Positions 1 through 8,900 of a DNA stretch of 36,926 nt are shown here, piece by piece. Source of the stretch: Candidatus Methanophagaceae archaeon (GTDB lineage: Archaea; Halobacteriota; Syntropharchaeia; Alkanophagales; Methanospirareceae); assembly GCA_003194435.1 (NCBI GenBank), contig PQXC01000017.1:1-36926 (forward strand), written 5' to 3'. The notes below the pieces were generated by a model. That model ran no database searches. It saw only the letters and a list, made by a program, of their open reading frames with translations, and was not told the DNA's origin. Both the position numbers and the translations under genes were made by a program. The stretch's first letter is position 1; every line of letters starts with the position of its first letter.

Positions 1-198
1 GGCATGCTGGCTCTGCGTCCTGCACAGCTGGATGAGGTGTTGATGCATCTCGTATGCGCCCATGCAACCATTATGTTCGTGTTCGAGTTTCAAATCCTTA
101 TACAGTTCTTTCAGCACATCTCCATTGTAAGTCAGACCCAGGATTCTACAAACAGTGGAATGCTGTAATTCCCATATCCGCCGCTTCCTCTCTACCAT
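1..198 (-). CDS. Unidentified protein, N-terminal 66 residues only, cut by the window edge
   Basis: An open frame on the minus strand begins at an ATG (196-198) and runs off the left edge without a stop. The start is supported by a GGAGG ribosome-binding site about a dozen bases upstream, and in-frame stops lie just before it. The peptide starts MVERKRRIWELQHS and continues with GLTYNGDVLKELYKDL and GAYEMHQHLIQLCR, an amphipathic helical composition with two Cys and several His. The pattern of Trp-Glu near the start followed by a Tyr-Glu-x-His helix recalls the N-terminal region of DUF2325-type proteins, but this is a weak impression and the diagnostic C-terminal part is missing. A TATA-like stretch (about 255-270) lies upstream. 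It has the same orientation as cdhB, from which it is separated by about 140 bases of non-coding sequence. Confidence 0.6.
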   Translation of the reverse strand, partial: MVERKRRIWELQHSTVCRILGLTYNGDVLKELYKDLKLEHEHNGCMGAYEMHQHLIQLCRTQSQHA

Positions 199-336
199 TT
201 CTAACCCAGCGCCTCCTTATCCTTAGGTTGCCCTAAAGGTTGGAATTTAGGTACATAAATAATATCCCCTAAAAAGGTTCGGTTTTGGTAAAAAAGCCTA
301 AAAATGGGTAAGTCAACTATTCCCTGTTCATTTATT

Positions 337-909
337 TCATCTATTTATACTATTCACCACTCGCTTTAACAGCGCTTTATATTCCTCCTCCCTGTTTGGC
401 GGGATATTCCTGAAGCTCATCCGCGCATGTGGATGATAGTATCTATCAATGGATACCGTGCGAATCAGCGGCTCAATAGCAAAGTTCTTTATGCATGAGA
501 GCATCTGTGATGCATAGTAATACACAATGCCAAAGAATATCACCACATCATAACTGCCCTGCCCATCCAGACCACGCCAGTTTGGGTCTCTTAGACAATT
601 GGTGAGTTCATGCAGGTTGTAATACCTGACACTGACACTAACACCATCACCACCTTCACCACCACCATCATACCCTCGCTCCACAAACCCCCTTATGCTG
701 TGCCCCGTTGCTGCAATTGGTATCCCCTTCTTACCTATATCTATCGCTATTTGTATAAAGAACTCGTCACGCAGTATCTCGGAACCAACCACAAGTAGAG
801 GTCTCCTCGCTCTCGAGATATAGCGCCCCACTACTTCTGGTGATACAACCTCCCCCGTATCGGGACCGGGGATATTCGCTACATCAAACGCTATCTCCAT
901 CTTTACCAT
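337..909 (-). CDS. cdhB: Acetyl-CoA decarbonylase/synthase (CODH) epsilon subunit
   Basis: The 190-residue product matches the epsilon subunit that associates with the alpha subunit in the archaeal CODH component, which oxidises CO or reduces CO2 in the Wood-Ljungdahl pathway. The family's features are visible: an N-terminal stretch with ANIPGP, a Rossmann-like core with RRPLLVVGSEI, and YDVVIFFGIVYYYASQ followed by LIRTVSIDRYYHPHA, as in DHS-like folds. It is slightly longer than usual (about 170) because of a Gly/Asp/Val/Ser insertion near residues 76-92, encoded by a simple-repeat tract (627-673). The start could be Met1 or Met4; Met1 is used here. No other cdh gene (cdhA, cdhC, cdhD, cdhE) is in the window, so this is a detached copy or the edge of a dispersed complex. 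Confidence 0.85.
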   Translation of the reverse strand: MVKMEIAFDVANIPGPDTGEVVSPEVVGRYISRARRPLLVVGSEILRDEFFIQIAIDIGKKGIPIAATGHSIRGFVERGYDGGGEGGDGVSVSVRYYNLHELTNCLRDPNWRGLDGQGSYDVVIFFGIVYYYASQMLSCIKNFAIEPLIRTVSIDRYYHPHARMSFRNIPPNREEEYKALLKRVVNSINR

Positions 910-1034
910 TTTGAAATGAAGCTTTGATTAAAAAAATAATAGTACCATATGACACTCAGTTACCATTGCTCACTATATTCCCCTCCATTCTATTTAAATG
1001 CATACTTTCTGGGTAGTGCCCGATATCCAGCCCA

Positions 1035-1238
1035 TTACCCGCAGTCGGAAGCAGCTTCCCTGCCTCCTTTTGATATTTCCTCGTGCGTTTTGAGAGTGGT
1101 CAAATCCGCCTGGCTGAGCACCGCACCTTGCTGTTTATCGACTTTTCCAGCCTTTGCGAGTATACTAAGGTCTTCTTCGGTTACCAGCGATAGTACAGTT
1201 CTCGTTCTATTATCCATGATTTTCATCGGACAGCACAT
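1035..1238 (-). CDS. Small hypothetical protein, 67 residues or less
   Basis: A minus-strand frame with protein-like composition: charged helices such as TEEDLSILAKAGKVDK followed by a polar tail ending SKGGREAASDCG. The opposite-strand frame over the same bases is rich in Ser, Pro and Cys and looks like a shadow, so the minus frame is preferred. The start is uncertain: Met1, Met5 (MKIM) or Met8 (MDNRTRT) are all possible and none has a strong ribosome-binding site. The gene is upstream of cdhB in the same orientation, with about 125 bases between them, and its 5' end overlaps the divergent membrane-protein frame. I do not recognise the family. It may be a fragment of a longer regulator or partner protein. 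Confidence 0.4.
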   Translation of the reverse strand: MCCPMKIMDNRTRTVLSLVTEEDLSILAKAGKVDKQQGAVLSQADLTTLKTHEEISKGGREAASDCG

Positions 1239-1936
1239 CCCTTTTTCGACACATGATTACGATAGAATTGTTTCGGACCAGAAAGGAGATGCACCCGTGG
1301 ATATTGACCTAATAAGCTTATCTTCTTTCTCTTTTCCGAGCGAGAACAAACTTTTTGTTACGCTCCGCGTGGATGGGGAAATTGTAGACGATGCAAGATA
1401 CGATATTGGTATCTACACAAAAAGGAGAAGCAAGACAACCGGAATGGGCGATGTTGCCCCTATCACTCCTTTATACCTGATTATGGATGGAGGAGGGATG
1501 GATATCAGATTTCCAGAGGCAGTAGTTGCGTATCAAAACAGAGGGATAGAAGCCACCAGGTATGGAAATGAAGGTGAAGAGATAGGGGGAGTAGAGATTG
1601 AAGGGATAGGAACAGACACTCTCATATTTTCAATACCCCTTGAACCTTTTGGGAATTCTTGGACTGGTAGCGATAGCTCTCTGGCATTTTTCAAAGAGAA
1701 TGTTAGCCATATTCCTGGGATTTGCAATACCATTTCTCGCTTTTACTTCTTTTGGATATCTTAAAGAGGCTGTAGCTCTTACTACATATCCTTCATATCG
1801 CATGTCAGAACCGGGTCTTACGTCGGGTATAGGAACATATCTTGGAATTACCTTTGGGATCTTCGGAGCAGTTATTATGACAATTATAATGGCTGTATAT
1901 ACCGCATATAAATATATAAATAGCAAAATTATTTGA
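1216..1936 (+). pseudogene. Membrane protein with extracytoplasmic domain, frame disrupted near 1632-1650
   Basis: Two overlapping plus frames together make one plausible protein. The first (ATG at 1216, frame open to 1764) encodes a soluble, beta-rich segment with pieces such as ENKLFVTLRVDGEIV, MDIRFPEAVVAYQNRG and TDTLIFSIPLEPF. Its remaining residues after about 1650 look like noise. The second frame, one base out of register, encodes two or three hydrophobic helices (LLGILGLVAIALWHF, MLAIFLGFAIPFLAF, GITFGIFGAVIMTI) from about 1640 to the stop at 1936, and its only nearby start is TTG. The simplest reading is a domain followed by membrane helices, joined by a single-base shift near the run ccttttggg. 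The cause could be a real mutation, programmed shifting or a sequencing error. The C-terminal frame ends 12 bases before the ATPase gene, so the three form a cassette. The family is not recognised. Confidence 0.5.
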
Positions 1937-1948
1937 AAATCATGGAAG

Positions 1949-2920
1949 ATGATGATAGAAAGGTTAAATATAAAGGAGTTTAGAGGGATAAGGGAATGTG
2001 AGAAAGAGTTTGAGCTATCGAAGTTTACCGTGCTCATTGGTAAAAACAATTCCGGGAAAACAGCATTTTTAGAAGCCATCTATCTCCTGCTTGATAATAT
2101 CGGTGGGGATCCTGTTTATAGAACGAATAGGTCAGCAGTTGTAAGAGATATCCACAGCGGTTCACCGTCCTCATTAGTTTACGGGTATTCTGGTGTTGCC
2201 GAAATAGAATATTCAGTTAATAGTAGAAAGTTAAGCCTGAAGATAGACGACAAAGGCTCATCTAAATTGTATATAGATGATGCTGAATGGAAGGAGGATT
2301 ACGAAGTTCTATCCAAAATATTTGGAACAGAACCAGATTCTGAAGCCATTAATGCGCTTTTTCTTTTCATTTCACCCCATACTGGCAATATTAGAGACCT
2401 CATTGACGGGATTAAAAGAGAACATGAGAGGATAACGAAAATAGGCGCTCATATAAGCATAATTGAGCTTGTCAATAAGTGCATCAATGATAAATATACG
2501 GAGATTTATTTAGAGACTTTGAGGGTCAGAAAAGAATTACCCGGGAATGTTTTATACATAAAGCTTGAAGATCTGGGTCATGGTTTAGTAAAAACAATCC
2601 CGGCACTTCTATGGATTGAAGCGTTAAAGCCAAAAGTTGTGCTATGGGACGATTTTGAAATCTCTGCCCATCCAAGTTTAATTAGAATATTAATTGAGTG
2701 GTTAAGTACAAAAGATTTTCAGGTCATTATTTCAACACATAGCATAGATGTCCTTTCAGAATTGATTGATGTGAGACCAAAAGATGCTACTGTGTTGCAA
2801 CTTTTGAAAACGGACGAGGATATCCTGCGTTATACCAAACTTAATTTAGATGATTTAGAAGTCATAATGGAAAAGGCACAACATGATCCCAGACTCTTAA
2901 CTGATGCGTTACAGATATGA
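1949..2920 (+). CDS. ABC/OLD-type AAA ATPase (AAA_15/AAA_21-like)
   Basis: A 323-residue ATPase of the SMC/ABC class that reads as a stand-alone ATPase head. Residues 1-20 hold the IKEFRGIRE strand typical of RecF/OLD-like proteins. The Walker A is GKNNSGKT (31-38), the signature-like loop is LEDLGHG (207-213), the Walker B is VVLWDDFE (230-237), and the switch His is in STHS (262-265). In Walker B an Asp stands where Glu usually follows the first Asp, with a further Glu two residues on. The start is ATG-ATG at 1949, preceded by ggaag. The gene overlaps the next frame by 17 bases. Related ATPases work with a nuclease partner in DNA repair or phage defence (OLD, Gabija, PARIS). That role is inferred from architecture and pairing here. 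Base composition looks more AT-rich than the neighbouring housekeeping genes. Confidence 0.8.
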   Translation: MMIERLNIKEFRGIRECEKEFELSKFTVLIGKNNSGKTAFLEAIYLLLDNIGGDPVYRTNRSAVVRDIHSGSPSSLVYGYSGVAEIEYSVNSRKLSLKIDDKGSSKLYIDDAEWKEDYEVLSKIFGTEPDSEAINALFLFISPHTGNIRDLIDGIKREHERITKIGAHISIIELVNKCINDKYTEIYLETLRVRKELPGNVLYIKLEDLGHGLVKTIPALLWIEALKPKVVLWDDFEISAHPSLIRILIEWLSTKDFQVIISTHSIDVLSELIDVRPKDATVLQLLKTDEDILRYTKLNLDDLEVIMEKAQHDPRLLTDALQI

Positions 2921-3563
2921 GATGGAAGTAGTCGGGGAAATAAATAAGGACAAGAGACCGATTATTATGGTGATAACGGGCGATGGTCGTGCTGAATTTC
3001 GAAGATTGAAAGTTTTCGCAGAGAGATATGACGGAGAGAAAGTTCTGTGGTTTCCTTTAAAACCAATATTTCCACTAAAGCGAAAGTCGGAGAAGAAAAC
3101 AGGGGTTAATGTTCTTGAAGTTTTGAATGTATATCCCGGAAAATATAAGCTCACTCAGTTTTTATTTGTGGTTGATAGAGAGCATTTTAAGAGCGAAAAC
3201 CCGACAAAGAAAATCGAAGAATTTCTTAGAGGTAAAGGAATAAATGTTAGCTCCGTAGAGCAGATGAATGGAGGAGCGTTACGTATTTCTTGTAAAGTCG
3301 GTCCTTACGATGTGGTTGTTTATATGGCTATTTTAGGTAAGATAAAAAGTTCGGAAGAAGAATTAGCCGAGTTAATAGGGCTTGAGTTGGGATTAGAAGT
3401 TGAAGCGAATAAAAGAAGAATAAAAGAAGTTCTTAGGAGCAGAAATATGCGAGAAGAGGATTTGATTGCAAAAGCAAAGGATAAGAACTTACGAGAAGCT
3501 TTTCCAAGTTTAAGTTCGGCTTTAACGAGGATAAGAGAAGAAGATTGTTCACTTAATTGTTAA
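2904..3563 (+). CDS. TOPRIM-like partner protein of the upstream ATPase
   Basis: A 219-residue protein translated from a frame overlapping the ATPase stop, with ATG at 2904 or 2922. Strong overlap implies translational coupling. Near the N terminus IIMVITGDGRAEFRRL resembles the first TOPRIM motif (acidic residue-Gly, then an acidic residue and a hydrophobic helix), and FLFVVDREHF near residue 90 resembles the Asp-x-Asp strand. The rest is a charged alpha/beta protein with a helical C terminus. Small TOPRIM or DUF4435/DUF3226/DUF4276-like proteins commonly pair with ABC-type ATPases, as AriB does with AriA in PARIS. The assignment is by pattern only, and the protein could instead be RloB-like. 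Any nuclease activity is inference. It is AT-rich like its partner. Confidence 0.55.
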   Translation: MRYRYEMEVVGEINKDKRPIIMVITGDGRAEFRRLKVFAERYDGEKVLWFPLKPIFPLKRKSEKKTGVNVLEVLNVYPGKYKLTQFLFVVDREHFKSENPTKKIEEFLRGKGINVSSVEQMNGGALRISCKVGPYDVVVYMAILGKIKSSEEELAELIGLELGLEVEANKRRIKEVLRSRNMREEDLIAKAKDKNLREAFPSLSSALTRIREEDCSLNC

Positions 3564-3656
3564 ATCTGATACCCCAAACCTGCTTAACACCTATCTAATT
3601 TGCTTAATTTCTAATGGGGAGGATATGAATACCAAAGAGATAATTGTAGGGTAAGT

Positions 3657-3670
3657 GATTTTTAAAAATC
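3657..3670 (+). promoter_or_regulatory. Candidate TATA box, also a perfect 14-bp palindrome
   Basis: The 14 bases gatttttaaaaatc are their own reverse complement. The centre lies about 28 bases before the ATG at 3692, the spacing expected for an archaeal TATA box driving a leaderless transcript. The symmetry could equally be an operator or chance in AT-rich DNA. Confidence 0.35.
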
Positions 3671-3691
3671 GAGCCAATCTTCTCGGCTAAA

Positions 3692-3808
3692 ATGAATACA
3701 GAGGATATACCAACCCCGGAGATCCAAAAAGAAAATCCTTGTTACTGGTACGAGAGCGAAAATAAGGGGATGCAAAGAGCCTGTTCGCACTATTTTACTC
3801 CTGAGTGA
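3692..3808 (+). CDS. Small hypothetical protein, 38 residues
   Basis: The frame begins MNTEDIPTPEIQKENP and continues with CYWYESENKG and ACSHYF, ending at TGA 3806-3808. It is too short for routine gene calling, but a TATA-like palindrome sits at leaderless spacing upstream and the composition is protein-like. Its stop overlaps a GTG at 3805 by GTGA, opening a second frame to 4035. The first 35 or so residues of that frame (SLNTTDEGTPVKVQF, then RDKHVMLVCEAF) also look protein-like, but the frame then runs through a hairpin and into the 3' end of the next gene. The two frames may be one broken gene or a coupled pair. A still smaller frame (ATG at 3625, nine codons after GGGGAGG) starts with the similar MNTKE. 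None of these is recognised. Confidence 0.35.
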   Translation: MNTEDIPTPEIQKENPCYWYESENKGMQRACSHYFTPE

Positions 3809-3929
3809 GCACGAGAAAGGAAAGAACAGATTCTATCCTATATTCCTTAAATACGACCGATGAGGGCACACCGGTAAAGGTTCAATTCCGCGATAAGCAT
3901 GTCATGCTGGTGTGCGAAGCATTTTTGAT

Positions 3930-3957
3930 AAAACTTTTAACTTTTCTTAAAAGTTTT
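3930..3957. terminator. Hairpin between convergent units, candidate bidirectional terminator
   Basis: A perfect 11-bp inverted repeat (aaaacttttaa / ttaaaagtttt) with a 6-base loop cttttc. Both arms are A/T-rich, so either strand's transcript ends in a U-rich run. It lies 20 bases beyond the stop of the minus-strand radical SAM gene and downstream of the plus-strand cassette, where a two-way terminator would be expected. Confidence 0.45.
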
Positions 3958-3976
3958 TGGTTAAAAGCGCTTTCGT

Positions 3977-5800
3977 TTACCGATTTTGCCGCAGAGAGAA
4001 TAGAAAATCAAGCTTTGGCTGCTTTACAGCAGTGAAAAAATGGTCAGCTATTACCGCCTTGAGGAGTCGAAAATACCTTAAATTCCTCCTCGCCGCGGGC
4101 CATTCCATATACCTCTTCTCATTGATAACGGAGTTGAGCAACAGATCAAGTTCGGGTTTCAATTGCATCAATCTTTTGTCTCGTGTGGGGGCGTCATTTA
4201 TCTCGTTTATCTTGTCTATCTCACTCATGAGGTCAATTGCGAGCTTTATCTTCTTCTCCGTTGCTCTGCACGAATCCCGGTCAATCAATCCATATTCCGC
4301 CTTCAGCCTGTTCAATTTCAGTCCTGCTTTATAGCTACAATCTACGATTTCGTTCCGTGTCATCCATTCGGTCTCGTAATTCAGGGTGTATCTCCAACTC
4401 GGCGATAGCATTGCTCTTCTGTATTCCTCCAGGGTTTTGAAAAGTATCTTATAGCCGAACTTTTCTGGATTCTCGTATGCTATGCAGCCGGGGTCAAGAA
4501 AAGGGGCATACGGCAGAATAAAAGGAACTACTCGCTTGCCAAATTTCTCCATCAGATGTCCACACCAATCAACCGTCTCCATGACAGATTTGCAGGTCTG
4601 AAAGGGAAGCCCGATCATGAAGAACAGGTCGAATTTATTGCATCCTGAATCCAGAGCCCATTTTATGTTCTCTTCTATCTCCGAATTTTTATACCGCTTC
4701 CCCTCCGCCGCTCTTATTGACTCGTCATGGGTATCGGGCGATATTTCAAAGTTGAAGTTCTCAACCGATTCAGCCACGAGCTTAAAATATTCCTCTGGAT
4801 TCGGAACGGTATCGAATAGCTCGAACACAAGATGATTTTTGAATTTCGCTTTTTTCAATCCTGCCAGGACAGTATAAGCGTATTCTTCGCCTGGTTGGAG
4901 GAGGTCACCAATGATGAATATTGGTGCTTTTGTATATCGTGTGGCCTTCACGATGTCCTCAGCTATCATTCTTGGGTCACGAAAAGCCGGTTTCGCACGA
5001 TTGCAGTACATCTTAAGTGCATTCCTGGAACCTCCGCAGAATATGCAATTATGGACGCAGCCCCGGCAGGTTATCACCGTCGTGATAGGATAGTCCAGCC
5101 ATTCATGGGCAGACCAGCCATGGAAGGGAATGAGACTTTTGATATCCCGGTATTTCAAACAAGATTTGAAAGTGGGAAGATAGTTATTGGAAAATTTGTT
5201 TAGCTCGGTTGGGACATGAGTGAAAGGATTTATACGTACTTCACCACTATCACCATCACCATCCTTCCATACAAGGTTTGGGATACTGGTGAGCGAGGAG
5301 TAGGAATGCCGAGTAATCGTTTTCATGAGTTGTAACAGAGGCTCTTCCGTAGAATCACCTCTTATGATAAAATCTACCCACGGATAACGAATCAACTCTT
5401 CGTGGAAGTAAGTTGCAGAGAGTCCCCCGAAAATTACGGGAATATCAGGGTGATATCGCTTGCATATCTTCGCTACTTCGAGGCTTCCGTGCGCATGGGG
5501 TAACCAATGGAGATCAATTCCAAAAGCCCGTGGTTTAAGCCTTCGTATTAGTTCTTCCGCATCAAAACTATCGCTACCAAGCATTCTTGCCGCTAAATTG
5601 ATTATTCTCACTTTTATTCCGTTTCTCTCCAGGTGTTCCAGGATAGAATAAAATCCTATCGGATACATCTCGAAGATGGGTGTTGATGGGACGCCATCAG
5701 CAATCGGACCGTACAATATGGGATGCTTTCTGAAATCATACACCGCTGGTGCATGGAGCAGGATTAAATCCGGATTCGGAGTGACAAAGCTCATCTTCAT
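3977..5800 (-). CDS. Cobalamin-binding-domain radical SAM protein
   Basis: A 607-residue protein with a B12-binding-like N-terminal domain (about 30-190, including PVIFGGLSATYFHEELIRY and DFIIRGDSTEEPL) and a radical SAM core. The cluster motif is CVHNCIFC (CxxxCxxC), preceded by another Cys in TCRGC. Later core strands include NFEISPDTHDESIR and FFMIGLPFQT. A C-terminal extension of about 170 residues follows. The layout fits the family annotated as B12-binding domain/radical SAM domain proteins (TIGR04190-like), whose substrates are generally unknown. A low-complexity Asp/Gly tract (DGDGDSGE) is encoded by a short repeat near 5242-5263. The gene stands alone between a hairpin terminator and a 174-base gap. 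The start is Met1 or Met3, without a clear Shine-Dalgarno sequence. Confidence 0.8.
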   Translation of the reverse strand: MKMSFVTPNPDLILLHAPAVYDFRKHPILYGPIADGVPSTPIFEMYPIGFYSILEHLERNGIKVRIINLAARMLGSDSFDAEELIRRLKPRAFGIDLHWLPHAHGSLEVAKICKRYHPDIPVIFGGLSATYFHEELIRYPWVDFIIRGDSTEEPLLQLMKTITRHSYSSLTSIPNLVWKDGDGDSGEVRINPFTHVPTELNKFSNNYLPTFKSCLKYRDIKSLIPFHGWSAHEWLDYPITTVITCRGCVHNCIFCGGSRNALKMYCNRAKPAFRDPRMIAEDIVKATRYTKAPIFIIGDLLQPGEEYAYTVLAGLKKAKFKNHLVFELFDTVPNPEEYFKLVAESVENFNFEISPDTHDESIRAAEGKRYKNSEIEENIKWALDSGCNKFDLFFMIGLPFQTCKSVMETVDWCGHLMEKFGKRVVPFILPYAPFLDPGCIAYENPEKFGYKILFKTLEEYRRAMLSPSWRYTLNYETEWMTRNEIVDCSYKAGLKLNRLKAEYGLIDRDSCRATEKKIKLAIDLMSEIDKINEINDAPTRDKRLMQLKPELDLLLNSVINEKRYMEWPAARRNLRYFRLLKAVIADHFFTAVKQPKLDFLFSLRQNR

Positions 5801-5974
5801 TAATATTTCTTGTATCTTATCTGTTTTTACGTTTACCCCTTTTTTGTTATTTTAACCGATCTTGCGACAGAACCATGTTTTTAAGGGTGGTAGGTGGATG
5901 TTGGCATTCAGGCGATCAGGACTCCCGGAAGATAACAGGATTAAAGGCTGAGATGAGAAGTTAAAGTCTGAAAT

Positions 5975-8900
5975 TTAGGTGATTCTCGGCTCTTCGCCAC
6001 CCGTCGCTTCTCGCCACGCATTCACGAATCCCTCTCTTCCTATCGCCTCAAGCAGTCTTCTAAGGTCTGATTTTATCACTTCTACAACTGGCATCCTGTA
6101 TGCGGATGCGATTCCATAAGCTTTTGCGAACCATGCCACCGACTCGTGGAGCCGTCCCTGCTGAAAGCGTAAAACACCAAACACTGCTAATGTATTTACC
6201 TTTAAAGGAGGATGCCCAATCTTATCAAATATTTCAAGCGCTTTACGATACCACTGTTCCGCTTCGTCATATCGCTGTCGCATCTGAGCAAGCGTTCCCA
6301 ACTGGTGATAATCGGTAGCGGCGTATCTTTCCAGGCCCAGCCTCTCTTTTATTTCAAGCGCTTTACGGTACCACTGCTCCGCCACATCAAACTGCTGTCT
6401 CTCCTGCGCAATCATTCCCAACTGGTGATAATCGCCAGCGGCATCTCTTTCCAGGCCCAGCCTCTCATATATTTCAAGCGCTTTACGGTACCACTGCTCC
6501 GCCGCGTCAAGCTGCTGTCGTTCCTCCGCAATCCTTCCCAGCTGGTGATAATCGGTAGCGGCATCCCTTTCCATGCCTAGCTTCTCAAATATTTCAAGCG
6601 CTTTACGGTACCACTGTTCCGCAACGTCAAACTGCTGTCGTTCCTCCGCAATCCTTCCCAACTGGTGATAATCGTCAGCGGCATATCTTTCCAAGCCTAG
6701 CCTCTCTCTTATTTCAAGCGCTTTACGGTACCACTGCTCCGCAACGTCAAACTGCTGTCGTTCCTCCGCAATCATTCCCAACTGGTGATAATCGGTAGCG
6801 GCATCCCTTTCCATGCCCAGCTTCTCAAATATTTCAAGCGCTTTACGGTACCACTGTTCCGCAACGTCAAACTGCTGTCTCTCCTGCGCAATCATTCCCA
6901 ACTGGTGATAATCGGTAGCGGCATCTCTTTCCAGGCCCAGCCTCTCTCTTATTTCAAGTGCTTTACGATACCACTGCTCTGCTACGTCAAACCGCTGTCG
7001 TTCCTCCGCAATTATTCCCAACTGGTGATAGCAAACGGCAATTTTCGGCTTTGCTTCAGGCTCTGGAAGGGTTTTGGTTTGTAAATACTGGATAATTGTC
7101 TTATAAAAGTGCTCAGCATCATCAAGCCGATTCTCTCTTAAAGCTTCGTTTGCCTCGTTTCCAAGCAGAAACATCCATAAATCTGCGAGGTTGCGGGGAG
7201 CATCAATGCTTATCTCTCTGCCCGTATGGTCAAGTAGCGATGAGCGAAGAGCAGACCATTCGCGGAATCGCCCACGAATCTCATAAAATTCATCAAGTGT
7301 CTGGGCAATATCCTGAGCAAGAGCCCACTGTTCCGTTTTTACCGCGATACGTAAAGCGCGCAAGAAATTGAGTTCCTCAATCTCAACGATAGAAACGGCA
7401 TTCTGATTCGCATTTCGCACTCCCTCGTATAACTGTGCAGCAAAGGCTGCATAGAACTTGATGAATTCTGTGTCCAGCTTTTGCACACCTCCTTCTCCCG
7501 CTGATTCCATGAGGCGATGGCGTAGAAAAGGCGGCAGGGATGGATGCAATTGATAGATGTGGGTCTGGGGTATCCGGTTTATAAACCCGTTTTGCACCGC
7601 TTCATTCATAATACGCTCATAATCTCCCGCATCTGCCGGTGGCTCTCCTATCACAGCCCGATAAACTTCCTCACATCCGGCGACAAAAATTCTCAGTATA
7701 TCGAGATTAACAAACGAAGTGAACAAAGATAGCAAGAGGAGGTGTTTCCGTGCTTCTTCCGGCATCTGTGAGAATGCGTATTCAGAGGACGCATCGAGAA
7801 TCTCCGCATAAGTTTCAAGATTGCGCTGTAGCTTATCAATCACTGCCGAAGGTGTATTCCAGCGCAGTTGCGGCAACACCACTTCCATTGCACGTGGATG
7901 ACCATGTAAGAGCCTGAGCAATTCTGGATAGTTCTTATCATCCTTAAAATCTTCCGACTTACGACCAACAGTTTGAAGGATTCGGTTTGCGAGCAGGACA
8001 GCATCATGATAAGCCAGCCCTTTCAGTTCTATAAGCGAATAAGCAACCCCAAGCCATCTCTCTTCCGGTTTTCGTGTTGTTATCAGCACGTGGGTTTTAC
8101 CGCCTCTGAGGGCTTGCAGGAACTCTGCCAGTTTCCTTCGGTCCTCGTCCGTTGATAATGACTCTGCACCTTCTGGATAGCCAGAAACGGTCTCGAAGTT
8201 ATCCCAGATGATAAGGCATGGATGCTCTCGCAGGTATTTTATAGCCTCTTTCTTCTGCTCTTCTTCAGTATAGCATGACCAGTCGGTTGCATAGCCAAGG
8301 ATATCACCAAGTACCTTGCCTATGTTCCCGCCACCTTTAAAAGAAGAGACGAAGACACCGCCCGGACAGCTACCGGTCTCCGCGAACCAGCGAGCAAACC
8401 CATACGCTAATCCGGTCTTGCCTATACCGCTCATACCGGTAATGAGTACACATGAGGAAGCACGTAAAGCGCGTTCAATACGCAAAATGTCAGAATCACG
8501 ACCGATGAATCCATATTGTCCCTTGGGACATTTATCTTCTACTTTTGCAAACTCAATACCTTCTTCGGATTCTCTTATCCTCTCAGGTATAGGAACAACA
8601 CTATATTCCTGCTGATACAGCACGGGCACCATCCAGTCCAGTAACTCAATCTTTCCTGCTGATGTCTCGTGGTCTCGCTCGCTCCACAGCCTGCGCCTTG
8701 CTGCTGTTACCGCTTCTGAAAGTGATGCATGAGAAATCAGTTGTTCATAGAACCGCTGCATAAATCTTGCTGCGGTGATTGCATACACGGAGTAGGACAT
8801 TGCCACCACTCCCTTAGCACCGGTTGCAATCAATTGAGAGGCGATGGATGAAAAGGGGTCTTCAGCTCCTTCAATCGCTGACTGGCATGCATTGAGCACG

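Noticed and set aside
949-1215. N-terminal part of the 271-residue plus-strand frame
   Set aside because: It is rich in Ser, Pro and Cys with no protein-like pattern, and it mirrors the more convincing minus-strand frame 1035-1238.
3805-4035. 76-residue plus frame after the 38-residue protein
   Set aside because: Its second half crosses a perfect hairpin and the 3' end of the radical SAM gene. Only the first 35 residues look coding, so it is mentioned with the small protein rather than called.
4832-5203. 123-residue plus-strand frame
   Set aside because: It is antisense to the radical SAM core, including its CxxxCxxC motif.
5870-5960. 28-codon plus frame in the radical SAM-CHAT gap
   Set aside because: It has no promoter or ribosome-binding site that stands out and no recognisable pattern.
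6191-7036. Regular 120-bp repeats as a possible CRISPR or satellite array
   Set aside because: Units have no spacers, keep one reading frame and encode canonical TPR motifs.
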